Shown here: one piece after another, positions 23,130 through 36,104 of the stretch
Numbering within the stretch: position 1 is the stretch's first letter
Layout of the letters: each line of letters begins with the position of its first letter
Assembly: GCA_965153455.1 (NCBI GenBank)
Contig: OZ234502.1
Coordinates: 9,579,495-9,643,494 of the forward strand
From: Sphagnum compactum
Lineage: Eukaryota; Bryophyta; Sphagnopsida; Sphagnales
Reading direction: 5' to 3'
DNA: 64,000 nt
Position numbers and translations under genes: made by a program
Notes under the pieces: model-generated
Databases searched by the model: none
The model's input: the letters and a program-made list of their open reading frames with translations, nothing else
Told to the model about the DNA's origin: nothing

Positions 23130-24780
23130 AAAGCCATGGATGTGATTTGGAAGTTTTAGTATGTATGGTCGGTGAAAATGCCATGGGAAGAACCTATATT
23201 TGATGTTGATGGAAATCTTTCAACAATCAAGTGCAAAGTTCACACCAAGATACACAGAAGTAGAAATTGTTGGTCCCAAAATGAGATTCTCTTGATAAAC
23301 ATGCTAGGAAAAGGAAGAATGAAGAAGGGGCTAAGGTGATGGATTTGAAATGTGTTCATGCCAAAAATGAAACAACATATATGTCATTGTGTCAATGAAC
23401 TATGTATCCATTTTTTGTGTAACAAGTTCAAGTTGGGAATGATCAAGAAAGTAGAAAGAAGATGATTCATTTGCATCAATTTTCATGTTATTTAGCAAAG
23501 GGAAACCCATGACTAACTATGAGGATTTCAAACACTTACATGATTTTTAAAAATTGAATAGCAACATGAAGAAACATTGGATTGACATGACAAGGTGGGA
23601 AATTGTTAAGCATTTCCAACATCAAATATTGGCAACTAGTAAAATTGTTATTCATGGGGCCAAGTTGTGGCACTAACATGTGATGAAGTTACTACCCTCA
23701 ATAACCAATTTTAGATTTTTATGCATGTATATTATGTTCAAGACTAGTGTCGCATCCTAGTTCTACTTTCAGTTATATGCATTGTAAATGGATCTAGTGC
23801 CCAAAATTTAACAAGGGTGATCTTGGCTACACTTGTCAATTTTGAAAACCTCACAAAAGAAGTGGCAAGCTAGTTTTTGTGTTTTGGTGCAAATAATGTG
23901 AGTACATTGAACATGGTACTTGAAATGGTGTTATAGTTCAAATTCAAAACTTTGCATGCCTTTTTTTTAACTGACATTCAATGTATGGTGCATAGGACAA
24001 ACATGGTGGTCCAACACTTTTTTGTTTTCCTATGGTGGCATGCCTTGAAAACATGCTCCAATTATTTTATTTTTTCTCCAAGTCTTATAAACACAATTTA
24101 AAGTTTATCAAATTGGCCCAAATCATCAAAACAAAAGGGAACAATCACAATATAAAAACTTGATGCATAAGTATGTTGAATCCAATGAAGCATATACTAG
24201 AATAATACCACCATTTGTTGATGAAAATGGCACTTCATTCCACAATAGTAACCCAAGCAATAACAAACTTAAATTAGCTTTGTGATGTTCAAGTGCTTAT
24301 TAGTTTGTTTTGCTTGATGCCTATGTTGACTACAACTCACTCCCTCATCAAATTTGCCTAGTGAGATGTCTTTGTATGTGATTCACTCTAGCAATTTCCA
24401 TATGTAAATCAAATCTCTCTTAGATGTATTTTAATCAACTATTTAGGTTTTAGGTATATGGTTTCTAGCATTTCAATCAATTGGTGGATTATATTCACGA
24501 AACCATTTGTATAAAATGGATCACGAATCCAAACACTAAACTAAATCATATGACATTTGAATTTGGGGGCCAACACATATGGGCAAAATAAAGGGACCAC
24601 ATCACTTGTGTTATTTCTTTTATCACTAGAATTGTTTATGCAAAGGTTGTATGAGAAGTGAAGTTGAAATGTATGGCTATAGTTGAGAAATTGATTTTTG
24701 AATTAAGTAGTCATTTCCACTTTCATGAATTGATGGATTCATTAAACAATGAATCCAAATCAATTACAAATGACATAGGT
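23130..24780 (+). pseudogene. Heavily decayed hAT-family transposase
   Basis: Frame-by-frame reading recovers the order of a BED-finger hAT transposase of the ZNF862-like type. An N-terminal 'VKMPWEEP' block precedes 'IKCKVHTKI' (the BED finger, second cysteine lost) at about 23140-23260. 'CDEVTT', with the first catalytic aspartate, is at 23680-23693. 'CFGANN', where the family has 'GADG', is at 23880-23897. 'CMVHRTN' is at about 23982-24002, 'LCDVQVL' near 24280, and 'LSSHFHFHELMD' near 24700-24740. Several in-frame stops and frameshifts interrupt it, and the second catalytic aspartate reads as asparagine. The same blocks occur better preserved, in opposite orientation, at 58338-60590. It is non-functional; no terminal inverted repeats were found. 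Confidence 0.75.
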
Positions 24781-25039
24781 GACCTAGTATAATCAATAAG
24801 GACCAATCATAGAATGGCATTTCTATTGTACTATAACAAAAATATGGCCACCCCACTAATGCACTAGAACTAAATTTGAAGTTAATTGGAATTAAGTTTG
24901 AGGTCAATATGCTAATGTCAAATTAAAAAAATTAGGGAATACTCACCAAAACCTTTTTTTTCTAGTTTGTAAAACACCAACCCATTTGATAATTTTGAAT
25001 TTAATGGAACCAAATTGTTGCTTAAATAATGCACCCTCA

Positions 25040-25660
25040 AACTCCTTAAAAAAAACCCAAAAGTGGGTTCCAAAATGAAACAATGGAAAAAGAAAGGAAT
25101 CAGGGCACGCTCCCTAATTCACAACAATTCTACAATGGGAGGGCATGCTAGAGTTCAAGGATGGGACTAAAAAAACCTCACAAGCAAAAGTTCAAAATGA
25201 AATCAACCTGCACAACCAAGGAGAGAAAAATGGTTAGTGTAAGTTGAACGCAAATGGTTTGGCGGACTCAATAAAGACAACCTCCAACATAAGCTTTACA
25301 ACCTTTGAGAAGAGGCACCAATCCCATCCCTATAATATACTTTGTGATTATCTATTGGGGCTACATCCAAATGGCATTTTTTCTCGAGACTCCCAAGTGG
25401 GAGTCCCAAAATTGGGAATCTCGCTATCCCAAAATTTTAGACATTCATATTTTCTTCAAATCAAACCTTTTTGGAGCATGTGAGGAAAATATCTTTTAGG
25501 CCTCAAAAAGATCTTTCCAATGGTGTATTGCAAGCCCCAATCAAAAATCATTTAACCTTTGCTCTAAAGGGATTTGTGGTTGGGAATCAAATTGGGAATT
25601 CGACATCACATGCCCTTGCATTCCACAGTTAGTCGTGAACCCAATGTTAAGGTTGCAACT
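25040..25660 (-). repeat. Degraded LTR related to the solo LTR at 3392-4198
   Basis: Read on the minus strand, this block contains, in the same order as the intact LTR, 'acaccattggaaagatctt' (LTR: ataccgttggaaaggtctt), a 'gggactcccacttggga' motif, 'gcaggtt', 'tagtcccatcc' followed by 'agcatgccc', and 'gggagcgtgccctga' (LTR: gggagcgtgccccga). The ends are eroded and no target duplication is visible. Small plus-strand frames at 25244-25499 are not genes. Confidence 0.5.
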
Positions 25661-26269
25661 TTATAAGAACCACTAAGTAACCAATTGGGCAACATGGAAA
25701 AAAACATTAGAATGCATGTAATTTTTCTTATACCACATGGAAATTAACTTTGTGAATGATAGAAGTTAAACATCACACATTACAGCATGCATGCCCACTT
25801 ATATGTTCATTGTCATGTATGCATTGTATACCAGATGGATACCCACTAAATCAATGATTTGTGTACAACAACATCAACTTGAAGGCTTTTGATTGAAAGA
25901 AAGGGGATGCAAATCCAAACTAATTAATTAAAAACCTATCGCACGAATTAAATCCTTAAAATAAAATGTTGTTAATTTCGTCATTTATAAATTGATTAAA
26001 TTTTTTAAAAGATTTTTTTAATTCATAAAGATTTGATATTATATTATTATGTAACACACGTACAAAAGTGGGGTGTAGTTTATTGGCCTAAATCAATATG
26101 AGACCCAAAAATTGAAATAGGTTCAGTGCACATTATCATTTTGCTTAAAGTTATTTCCTTATAAAATTATTATGTTAACATTATGTTTTATTACTAGTTG
26201 ACATGATTCATTATTACAATTTACTATCATAAAGAAGTATATTTTTATGTTGTTGTTTTAAATATCTAA

Positions 26270-27945
26270 ACTACTCTACGTTATACCCTATGTTATTTTA
26301 GGTTAACCTAGATTATTCTAAGTTATAACTTAAGTTATTATAAGTTATCATAGGTTATATCCTAACTTATTATAGGTTTTCCCATTTTATGTTATTTTAA
26401 ACTAAATTATTTAACCATCTTTAAGTTATACCTTAGGTTATTTTACTTTAAACTATTATATTATGTTATTTCAAGTTATGCTTTAAGCTATTCAAAATCA
26501 CTTTATTCTATGTTATTATAAGTTATTTTATCATAAAATATAATAATTTAACATATAAAAAAATTCCATATAATAACTTAAGGTGGAATAACCTAGAGTA
26601 GAATAATCTACAATAACCCATAATAACATTAATAAAATAAATTAAAACAACCAAAAATGACTTATGATAAAATAACCAATAATACCCTAAAATAACTTGT
26701 GGTAAAATAGCTAATAATAACTTAAGATAGAATAATTATAATAACCAAAAATAATAAGCAATAATTTATAATAAAATAGTCTAAAAGAACCAAAAATAGT
26801 TACCTAAAATAATAAAAATAACCTATGATAAAATATCCAACAATAGCCAAGATTAACTTATGCTAAATATCCTAAAAAAGCCAAAAATCATTTATGGGAA
26901 AATAACTTAGAATAGCCATTGATAGCTTACAATAGAATAACAAAAAATAATCTATAGTAAATAACCAACAATAATTTATCATAAAATAACAAAAAATAAT
27001 GTAAGGTTAAATAATTTAAAATAATCAACAATGTTTATGATAAAATAACCAAAAACAATTCTGTGTAAAACTAGTTTAAAATAACCATCAATAGTTTATA
27101 ATAAATTAATCTAAAATAACCGAAAAAAAAAACTTTAAAATAGCCAACAATAGCTTATAATATAATAGCAAAAAATAGCTCAAGGTAAAATAACCCATAA
27201 TAACCAATGATAGCCTACATTAAAATAGCCAAAAATATCTTAAGGTAAAATAACTTAGAATAACCAATAATAATTTAGGATAGAATAAACAAAAATAGCT
27301 TAGGATAGAATAATAAAAAATATCTTACAGTAAAATAACTTATAATAACCAACAATAACTAAGGATAGAATAACAAAAAAAACCTTAGGGTAAAATAACT
27401 TAGAATAACCAACAATAGGCTATGCTGAAATAACCAAAAATAGCCTAAACTAAAATAACCTAAAATAACGTACAATAAAATAGATAGAAATTACCTAAAG
27501 TAAAATAGTTTAGAATAGCCAACAATAACATATAATAAAATGGCCTAGGATAACCTAAAATAGCCAAAAATAACCTAAAATAAAATAGCTTAAAATAATC
27601 AACAATAACTAATGGTAAATAACTTGGAATAATCAACAATAGCCTCTAATAAAATAACCAGAAAAACCAAAAATAAAATAACTTAAAAAAACCAACAATA
27701 GTTTATGATAGAATATCCAAAAATAATCTATAATAAAATAGCTTAGAATAACCAATGATAGTTTATGATAGATTAACCCAAAATAGCCTAAAATAACCAA
27801 TAATAGCCTATGATGTAATAACGTACGATAGAATAGCCTACAATAGAATAACCAACAATAACTTATGATAAAATAGCTTAGAATAGCCTATGGTATAATA
27901 ACCAATGATTACTAAGAATTGCAAAGAATAGCCTAGGGTAAAAAA
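26270..27945. repeat. Degenerate AATAACC / GGTTATT array with strand switch
   Basis: About 1.7 kb of low-complexity sequence. From about 26270 to 26530 it is rich in GGTTATTTTA and AAGTTAT words. After a short palindromic centre ('ttttatcataaaa', about 26528-26540) the same words appear as the complement, AATAACC, ACAATAGC and TAAAATAACTTAG, up to about 27945. In the right part an irregular unit of roughly 35 bp can be seen. Every frame is rich in stops, so it is non-coding. Confidence 0.65.
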
Positions 27946-27981
27946 ATTGTGATTATAAAAACATATCATTCATTTAAATAG

Positions 27982-28046
27982 TGGTTGAATGGTTAAAAAC
28001 TTAAACCTTAAAACATAGTGGTGAAAGGAGGTGAAAGATTTATACC
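27982..28046 (+). repeat. Possible tRNA-derived SINE head
   Basis: TGGTTGAATGG fits the pol III A-box consensus. About 44 bp downstream is a weak B-box-like word (AGATTTATACC). The stretch between ('cttaaa', 'gtggtgaaag', 'ggtgaaag') resembles the better candidate at 47293-47346 (minus strand). No 3' tail or target duplication was found. Confidence 0.25.
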
Positions 28047-28059
28047 TTCACAGTTGTAC

Positions 28060-29903
28060 CTTATGTTGGTGGGTTAAATGTTTAAGTGGGCTAGGTTGTT
28101 ACCTTAGGGTAAGTAGCCTAATGAAGGTTCCTAAGTGTTTGCCTAGGTTTGGAATTTTTAATTAGTGAAATTATTATTGATAATTTAATTATTAGTGAAT
28201 TTGATTAACTATTGAAGAATTCAATTAGCTATTAGTGAATTCACATGTTTGTAACAATTGGTTTTATTTATTACGCGGTTGGCCATTTTCACCATGGTAA
28301 GTTTGTCCATTTTCATTCAACATCTAATAAAACACATAGTGAACTTGGATGCATATTGGTGTAGTGTAAAAATACATTTAATTTTTATCATAAAAATATT
28401 ATTTGCAATACATTTCAAGTCTTTTTAAACATATTTTAAGGAAAACTTTTGGTTAAATCGTCTCAAAAGTGTTTTTGGGTTTTCATACTCATTATATTCA
28501 TTTCAAATTTATTTCAATGATCCCCTAATCACTACACCAAAACCCTAGTTTTATGACTACATACATGACTATATTTGTAAATGTATTTGCCATGAACAAC
28601 TACATGACTATGTAATCAAATTGAATTCATCATTGGTCATAGTTGTAAACACCATTCCATGACTTTTACAATTTTGGCATGTTGAACACATAATTACATA
28701 TATGATTGAACATATGATTACACATATGACTACACATGATGGATACATGACTATAAACATGATATGTGGCTTCTACAAATAACCTAGCCTAACTATTTAA
28801 CTTAGCTTAATCTATTTGGTGCCAACCTATCTACCCACCTCCCACCATCTACTTACCTCCCTGAACACACCTTGCTTAGGTTGATTGCCTAATCTAAGCT
28901 AGCCCAAAGTTAGACTGGCCCCCTAAGCATGTATATAGGTTACATGTATAATGACTTGAACTTTTCATTTTCACAATGAAAAACCAAATTCTTAATCAAT
29001 GCCCCAAACATTTACAAGGTAGATGCATGGTATGGTGTAGACAATTTTAGGGAAATCTAGGACTACATATAGTATAAAAAGTAATAACACATAAGATTTC
29101 TCTCACCTTGAAATTTTTTAAAGATCACATCTAGTTAATTTGAACTTCAAATATAAATTTGTAAGCTATTAAACCCATCAATATGCAATTGATTGGTAGT
29201 TGTATCATTGTGTAAAACTACACTAATAATTTTACAAACATTGATTTAGAACCCTTATTTGATAGCACATTACCATTTTTTATTAATTTTGAAAATCCTT
29301 TTTTTAATCTAAAATCGTAAAAACAACACTCAACCCAACTTTATCTTCATTTTAAAAACATTCTACAAGTTAAAATAAATCACAATTATCATCATTATTA
29401 TACCATACTGTATTAACATATGTTTTTAAAATTTTGATATGAACTTCACAACCTGAAAAGAAACTGAATTTTTTTGTAAAGGTTCTTTTTTAGGGTTGTT
29501 TTTTTACATGTGCAAAATTTCACTAATAAACTACCATTGAATCTGGTCCTTCATAGTCTTTTTTTACAATCATAACATTGTGATAAAGCTGTTTTAAAAT
29601 GAAATTTTTTTCCAATTAATAATTGTATTGTTCATATTTGCTTCAATTTCATGATACAATGATATAATGGGATGTAAACCACCATTAATTAAGAATTTTT
29701 TTTACGAAATATTTTCCAAACATCCACCATGATATATAAAAGTTCCATAGGTACTGAAAACTGTCAAACTGTGACAATAGGTGCAAGTTAGCCTAAATAA
29801 ATAAATCAAGTTAAGTAGGTACACAAACTTCATAGGTAGGTTAGCTTGAATAGGTAGGCTAGGTTAGCCACTAAATAGGCACATTAACCTAATAGGTAGG
29901 TTA
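28060..29903. other. AT-rich DNA with isolated CACTA-like words
   Basis: No gene is seen. TGGTGTAGTG near 28352 and CACTACACCAAAACCC near 28526 are inverse CACTA-like ends pointing outward from each other. Degenerate 'cctacctacc' and 'aggtaggtt' tracts occur at about 28810-28930 and 29800-29900. Confidence 0.4.
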
Positions 29904-31847
29904 CACTACAAGAAATCTTGTCCATTACAACCTTATGGTTACTTCTCTAGATGCAACTAGTGTCGAAATCCACTACTTTTATGACTACATTTAGGTCAAT
30001 TCTACATGTCATTTTAGTTGTAAATGTGTGTAGTCATATATGAAACTGTTGTAGTTACATATGTGATCACAATGTTTATATAACAAAATGAAATCACAAG
30101 TGCGACTATAGTTTGTGATTATTACATGTTTGGATGGACAAGTAAAATGAAAATGCACATTTTTCAGTCAATATTCAATGGATCCTTCAATGGTTGAAAA
30201 TTTAGTTACTTTTGGAACTAATTAGAGTTGTTTTTAAAATTGGGGCCCAATAATGTTTCCATTTACAACACCTTGATGATTAAAACATATGTGGCATTTT
30301 TGGAATTATAATATTTGCTCGATAATCAACTTGTGTCTAACTATTTATTGATATTTTGTATTGTTTATTGACATTAACTATAGAAATTATTTAATGTGTA
30401 TTAAATATATTTGAGTTATGATATGTTTATAAATATTGTATATGATCATTATTTAATTATATATTATACATGCAAATTAATTTTATTGGTAATGTTACAG
30501 CATATTATGTTCATAATCAAATATGATATATATTTTTAATCAAATAAATTTTAAGATGTCTAAGAAATATATCATTTATTTGATCATAAGAATTTGATCA
30601 TTATTTTTAATAAAACTTATATTTTATGAAAATATAAAACATGAAATTCCATCAAATTCATTAATCTAACATTACTAAATATTTTTTAATTAAAATTTAG
30701 AATATAAAAAAATTTATGCATTATAAATATTGTAATGGATATAAAAAAATTGTTATATTTTTCTTAAATGCCATTGATATATTATCCATTTATAATATAT
30801 ATATTTGGATTAATTCGAATTATGATATATTAAAATGACATTGTGTAAATTTTTAATGAAATGAAAGATTAAATGTGGGAGATAAATTATTGTTATTTAT
30901 TATTAAAAATTAATTGTAAATTTTTTCCAATTATAAATCACATTTTGTTCGAATTATTTTTTCCAATGAATTGTCATTGAGATGTAATTCAATTTAACAA
31001 AATTCAAAAAGAATACTCAATGTACATTTTTTGAAAAAATATATATTTAATTGTGTACATCATTGAAAGTACTTTAAAGATAAACTTTTAATTTTTCCAT
31101 TTGGAAAAATATCAATTTTGATATGAAATATTGAAATTGATGTTTATGTAATGTTTAAAATCAAGTATAGGTTAAATAAAATGCATCCCACTATATTTTC
31201 ACATCAAGTGGGGTGATTTGATGGCAAAGGATTTGATATCCATCCTTGGGGTATAAAGATCAAACCTCACTTAAATGACATAGTTGTGGTCAATGATGAT
31301 ATGTTGACCTTATATACCTTACATAGTTAGGCTACTTAACCTAGGTGCCTACTTAGGCCCACCTAGGTACCTAAACTAGGTGGCTTACCTAGCTACCTAA
31401 ATTAGCTTTTAAGCCAAGCTTACTAGGTAATGACACATGTGAACAACTCAAAGGATGAAAAATTATGAAATTACCAATTTTATATGAATTATTATGTTGC
31501 ATTATTTTTATAAATATAAATAAATTTTGTAATATATGTGGGTTTAAATTGTTATAATAAATCAATTTATTCAATTAATTAAAAAATGTTGCCCAATATT
31601 TTATGTAGTCGTCTATGTAGTCACATAATCCTACAACTAGTTAATGGATAAAAAATCCCTATAGTTGCAAGTGATATGCAACTACCAATGTGAATATACA
31701 TGCCACATGGAATTTTGTGTGACTAGTTGTCTTTTGCCACTTGTTTAAGGCAACTACAAGGTTTATAATCACATGTGTTTGTTATGATTAAAATTTTGTT
31801 TTTTGCAACTAAAATTGTAGTCATTTATTTCCAATTGTTTTTTAGTG
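29904..31847. mobile_element. Probable non-autonomous CACTA-like element (copy C)
   Basis: The left end CACTACAAGAAATCTTGTCC is a good CACTA terminus and is the inverse of the right end of copy A at 7381-7403. The best right-end candidate is 'ccaattgttttttagtg' at 31831-31847. Subterminal sequence on both sides is rich in 'agttgcaa' and 'gactaca' words in inverted order. The interior is strongly AT-rich without a transposase, with a 'cctaggtaccta' tract at 31320-31430. The flanking trinucleotides do not match, so the right boundary is tentative. Confidence 0.45.
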
Positions 31848-32156
31848 CTTGAATATGTAGCCCAGGGAGGGCACTAGTAAAAAAAAGTAGAAAATGCGTG
31901 AGTAAAAATATTGGGTGCAATATATTATTGTTGGGTAAAATTTATAAATTAATCAATTAAAAAGTAAGGTACATTTTATTCATAATCAATTTAATTATAA
32001 TATAGGTTATGTAATAATCTAAAATAATCAAATATAATTCATATAGGGTGGTTTTAATATGTATGTATTAGGAAATCAAATAATAATAGGGTGATAAAAA
32101 CTAGGTTGGATAATTATTTAATACGCCCCCCTAAAAATGGTTGTTTGAACTTGTAT

Positions 32157-33119
32157 TGTAACACGAAATTAGGTCGCCACGCCAGTGTGAACACTGTCTG
32201 ATCTTGGGATTTAATTTTTGCTTTAGCAGCCGTCATTTTGCTACGGCAGTCTCTCCATTACTCCTGCATGGAAGTGCATGGGGAGGTTTTTCTCTGGGTG
32301 TGTGTGAGATGTTGTACAGGAAGGAGGCGGCGCGAATGATGGAAAGGAGTGGAGCTACATTGATGAGCCGAAGTGGAAGGCACGGCGGCGGCTGAGTAAC
32401 GGCGAAGGGAAGCTTGTGATGGAAGCTAGGAAAAAGCGGAGAATTGGAGGAATTGCAGGTCTGGAAGAGTGGCTGGTTTTGGGGGAGAGATAGGTAGATC
32501 AGCACTGGAGATGAGAAGATAGGCGGATAGACAAAAGAGCAATTTTTGGAGGAAGAGCATGAGAGAAGCTTGGAGGATAGCTAGAGAGGTCTGATTTTTT
32601 AGAGCGTTTTGAGCTCGGGAGTTGTTTCTGGATCCTGTCTGATCATTGTTTAAGGAGGCCGAGATAGAGCTGAAGAGGTTAGATGAGCTTAGAAGAGTAT
32701 AGACATATCACTATGTATGTCTGTTTTTGTAGAGAGCTTGGCTGTGTTGTTGAAACTTTCCGCTGCGCCAGCGACTTAGCTGAGTAGGATGCATGATTTT
32801 GATGAGCACACCGGAGTGGGGAAGCTTGTGCTATCGGGGAGATTTTGTAAATTATGAGCTATGAATCTTAATCTCTGAAATTCTGTTTTGTCGATTTGCA
32901 TGAGGAGGAACTGTGTCTAAGGCAGTTCAATGAAGGGGTTTTTACATCGGTGATGTGTGCATCTCAGTAGGGTTTAGTAGGACTAGAAGACAGAAGCTCT
33001 GGACTTGGATTAGCGCAATTGTCATGCTGTTTGTTTAATAGACGAACGCCCAATTGTATTTTTATCAGAGTGAACTCAACAGAGGGGTCGAGTCGTTGTT
33101 GGATCTTTCCCCTTTCTTT
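32157..33119 (+). repeat. 5' LTR
   Basis: 963 bp, starting TGTAACACG. Compared with the 3' LTR it lacks the last eight bases (TGGTTACA) and runs straight into the primer-binding site. Contains 'gaaactttccgctgcgcc', also conserved in the solo LTR. The 63- to 90-codon frames in it are not genes. Promoter and polyadenylation functions are expected for any LTR, but I do not assign a specific TATA box. Confidence 0.9.
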
Positions 33120-33131
33120 TGGTATCAGAGC
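33120..33131 (+). other. Primer-binding site for initiator tRNA-Met
   Basis: TGGTATCAGAGC abuts the 5' LTR and is complementary to the 3' end of plant initiator tRNA-Met, the usual primer of plant LTR retrotransposons. Reverse transcription of minus-strand strong-stop DNA would start here. Confidence 0.85.
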
Positions 33132-33196
33132 TGGTTCCGTTCATGTAGCTTTGGTAGAACCTGTGGATGCTTAGGTAGAATGATAATTGGAGTATC

Positions 33197-33986
33197 ATGT
33201 CTTCGTCTAGTGCAGAGGAGGGTAATGTAGAAGAGTTGACACAGGAGATTCGTGAACAAAAGCTCATCAATAGGTTCGATTTTCTAACTTCGCAGAATGG
33301 ACCCCAGAGAGGAGCTGTAGTCCTGCGTTTCCTGGGATTTGGAATAGTAACTCTGGTAGGAGTAGATCCAGCTGAAGCTATAGCAGTAAAAGTAGCTCAT
33401 AGTGGTTTTTTTCACTCGCGCTCAAGTTTGGTTGAAGGTGACAAATGGATCTAGGGGATGGGCATCAACCTCACAGTTACAGACGTAGTACTACTACACC
33501 TCCTACCTTGTGTTGGGTAACGCCTTTGTTTGCTGAAAGGCAGCGTAGTGTACCCAGGCTAGGGGACATCTGGATTCCCAAGCTTGCTGTAACGCTTAAC
33601 CATTTTGTCAGATTGTATATTCCTAGTGTGGAAGATTTGTTTCAGGAGGGAGATCGCCTACTCAGGGTGGAACATGGTGGATCGAGATCTCGCCTCATGA
33701 GCTGGAGGATATGGCGCAACCAAGAGGGAGAATGGCAATTCCAACAAGAATCTACAAATGAGCAGAGTTTTTCCACTTTCGCTTCTAATGTTACACCTTT
33801 GAGACCAGTGGCTGAAGGAGCTCAGTCTGACTTTACAAAGTGGCGCGGATGATGTTTGTCTTTCTCAAAATCAAACATGAACAGGAGCGGCTGAAAAGCT
33901 GATCAATTTTGTTGTTATTTGATTATGATTTGAGGAACCGTGTGTGGAGTGTATGCAATTGTGGTGTGCAGCTGCGTATTTGCAAA
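33197..33986 (+). pseudogene. N-terminal region of gag, frameshifted
   Basis: Two overlapping frames carry a protein-like sequence: 33197-33454 (85 codons, beginning MSSSSAEEGNVEELTQEI) and 33445-33852 (135 codons, with a charged W-rich stretch near 'MSWRIWRNQEGEW'). A third frame then leads into the gag domain proper at 33987. At least two frameshifts are needed to join them. I infer that this is the N-terminal part of gag or a separate leader ORF; some plant Ty3/gypsy lineages (for example Ogre/Tat) carry an extra ORF in this position. Domain-level homology is not visible by eye. Confidence 0.5.
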
Positions 33987-36104
33987 ATGACTAGTCCCCA
34001 GGGAATGGATGAGCTGTTCTGGGGACGAGACCATGAGGATGTTAATGATTGGGCGGAGTGACTCACCATGGCTGCTGAAGTGCGAGACCTGAATGGAGAC
34101 AAGTTCTTCAAGATTGCCAAGTTGAATATGAGGGGTCGAGCCAAGGAGTGGTTCAAGAGGTTGCAGCCGGCACCAGCCGATTGGGCTGAACTGAGGACGC
34201 TGATAGTGCAGAAGTATGGTGATGTTGATGCTGATGACATCAGGATGAAGCTGGATGCCATCAAGCAAGAACCCAAGGAGAGAATTCAAAAGTATTTTGA
34301 ACATCTCGACAAATTATTTCAGAAGGGCCGGCTATAAGACGCCAAGCAGAAGCGAAGATTCCTGGCCAGGTTAAGGCCAGAGATTCGAAAATTGTGTGTG
34401 GTGAGAACGTATGCGGACATTAAAGAATTAGTTGGTGCTGCGACGGAAGTGGAGAGAGTTCTGGGTGAGCTTGGGGAGACTTCGTATGAACCTCTGAAAG
34501 AGGAACAAGAAGAGGAGTCCTCGCAAACCATTATGGAGAAACAGGTCACTGCTCTAAACAATACCCTCATCAATTTCTTCAAGGGGGCTGTGTCTAATCC
34601 AGAAGCTTCATCGTCTTCCACCATGTTTGGAGGATGCCAAATCTGCAAAGGAGGGGAGCATATGGCCACCACCTGTCCAAGGTTGAATGAAGCACGGCCG
34701 AAATGTGCCAAGTGCAAAATGCCTCATAGGACAAAGAATTGTGGAATAAAATGTTCCTTTTGCTCAGGGTTGGGGCATTCTGAGGACCGGTGCTGGAAGA
34801 AGCCCAAGGATGGGAAATCGCAATCTGGGGCAGCAAACTTCTTGGAGGTGTTGCTTAATGATGAGGCAGCGACCGAGCAACAGCTTAATAAGCTATGTGG
34901 TAATGAAAACCTTTTCTCTTATACCCGAGTGCCGAGAAGGAGAACTCCTGTCGAAGTAGCACCGGGAGGGGCTGTGCCGATCCCTGAAACTGTAGGAGAA
35001 GGAGTTGGTGCAAGCCGGGATACTGCAGTTAGGTCCAAAATTCTTTCGCACTTCATAAAGGGAAAGATTTCCCTCTCACCTATGGAAACTATTCTGATGA
35101 TTTCTGGAGAACTGGAGCACCTTGAGAGTTTGGTGAAGCTGGCAAGGAGAAAGAGGGATTCAGAAGCGACTGAGAATCAAGTGTTAGTGGTTTCTGCGAT
35201 TCTGTCACTAAGGAGGATCTGCATCAACAAGACCCATCGAAGCAAGACTCTGCATTTGCTTGTGGAGATCAGCAACTATGTTGTTGAAGGTCTGGTGGAT
35301 ACTAGAGCTTCCATGTCTGTTATGGCTGCAGCTGTAGTTAGAGAGTTGGGCTTGATGCATCTTGTGACAGGGACTGAAACTTACAAGACCGCATCGGGAG
35401 TGGTCACTCAGGCTTTAGGATGGGTTGATGAGATGATAGTCAAGGTAGGAGGCGTATAGTGTGCCATGACCTTTATGGTTGTGGACACAGACAGTTACGA
35501 CGTGCTGCTTGGACTGGACTTTCGGATGAAAATTGGAGCAGTTGTGGATGTAGAACGAGGTCTGCTACAAGTGAGACATGGTCCTGGGACCAATGTGAAG
35601 GTGTTGCCGTTGACGGTGGTGAATTTGCTGCAGAGGATGAATTCGGGAGATCTGGTGCAAGAGGCGTCGACCACCTGGAAAGACACACGCACCAATAGAG
35701 GTTCTGACTGGATGCCAGGACAGGATCAGACGATTGTGACCAAGGAAGACGATGCATACACCTCGGATTCTGATGCTGGTACTGATAGCAGTGAATATTA
35801 TGATTCGGAGTCTAATCAGTTGAAGCAAAGTGATTGCGAGGATGAGTTTGGAGATGCTGAGTTGGAGGAATTGGTGAACTCAGAAGGGCCGCAAGAAATT
35901 CTGCGACTGGAGCTACAAGAGCAGGTTGATGGGTTCATGGCGGAAGAGGTCACGGATGCGGATGATTACGCAGACTGGATCAGATGGGTGTCTGATGTAG
36001 AGCAGGGCAGACAGGCCATGTATGAATCCACGCATAATATACCTATTCCATTACTGCTACAGCAACCCAGCACAGACCACAATTTTCCGATTCCAGTGCT
36101 GTGA
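33987..36104 (+). pseudogene. gag-protease region with three premature stops
   Basis: One reading frame runs from ATG at 33987 to TGA at 36102-36104, broken by in-frame stops at 34059-34061 (TGA), 34335-34337 (TAA) and 35457-35459 (TAG). The capsid-like retrotransposon gag block ('RGRAKEWFKRLQPAPADW') lies at 34126-34190. Three cysteine-histidine knuckles follow at 34635-34793; the first and third are CX2CX4HX4C and the middle one is CX2CX3HX4C. The aspartic protease has its active-site triad at 35298-35306, reading DTR where DTG is required, and a good flap-side 'VLLGLDF' near 35500. The C-terminus is an acidic, D/E/S-rich linker. Gag would package RNA and the protease would mature the polyprotein; neither can work as encoded. 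Confidence 0.85.

Noticed and set aside
32204-32505. 63- and 90-codon frames repeated at 41637-41938
   Set aside because: They are duplicated only because they lie in the two LTRs; the solo LTR does not keep them open.
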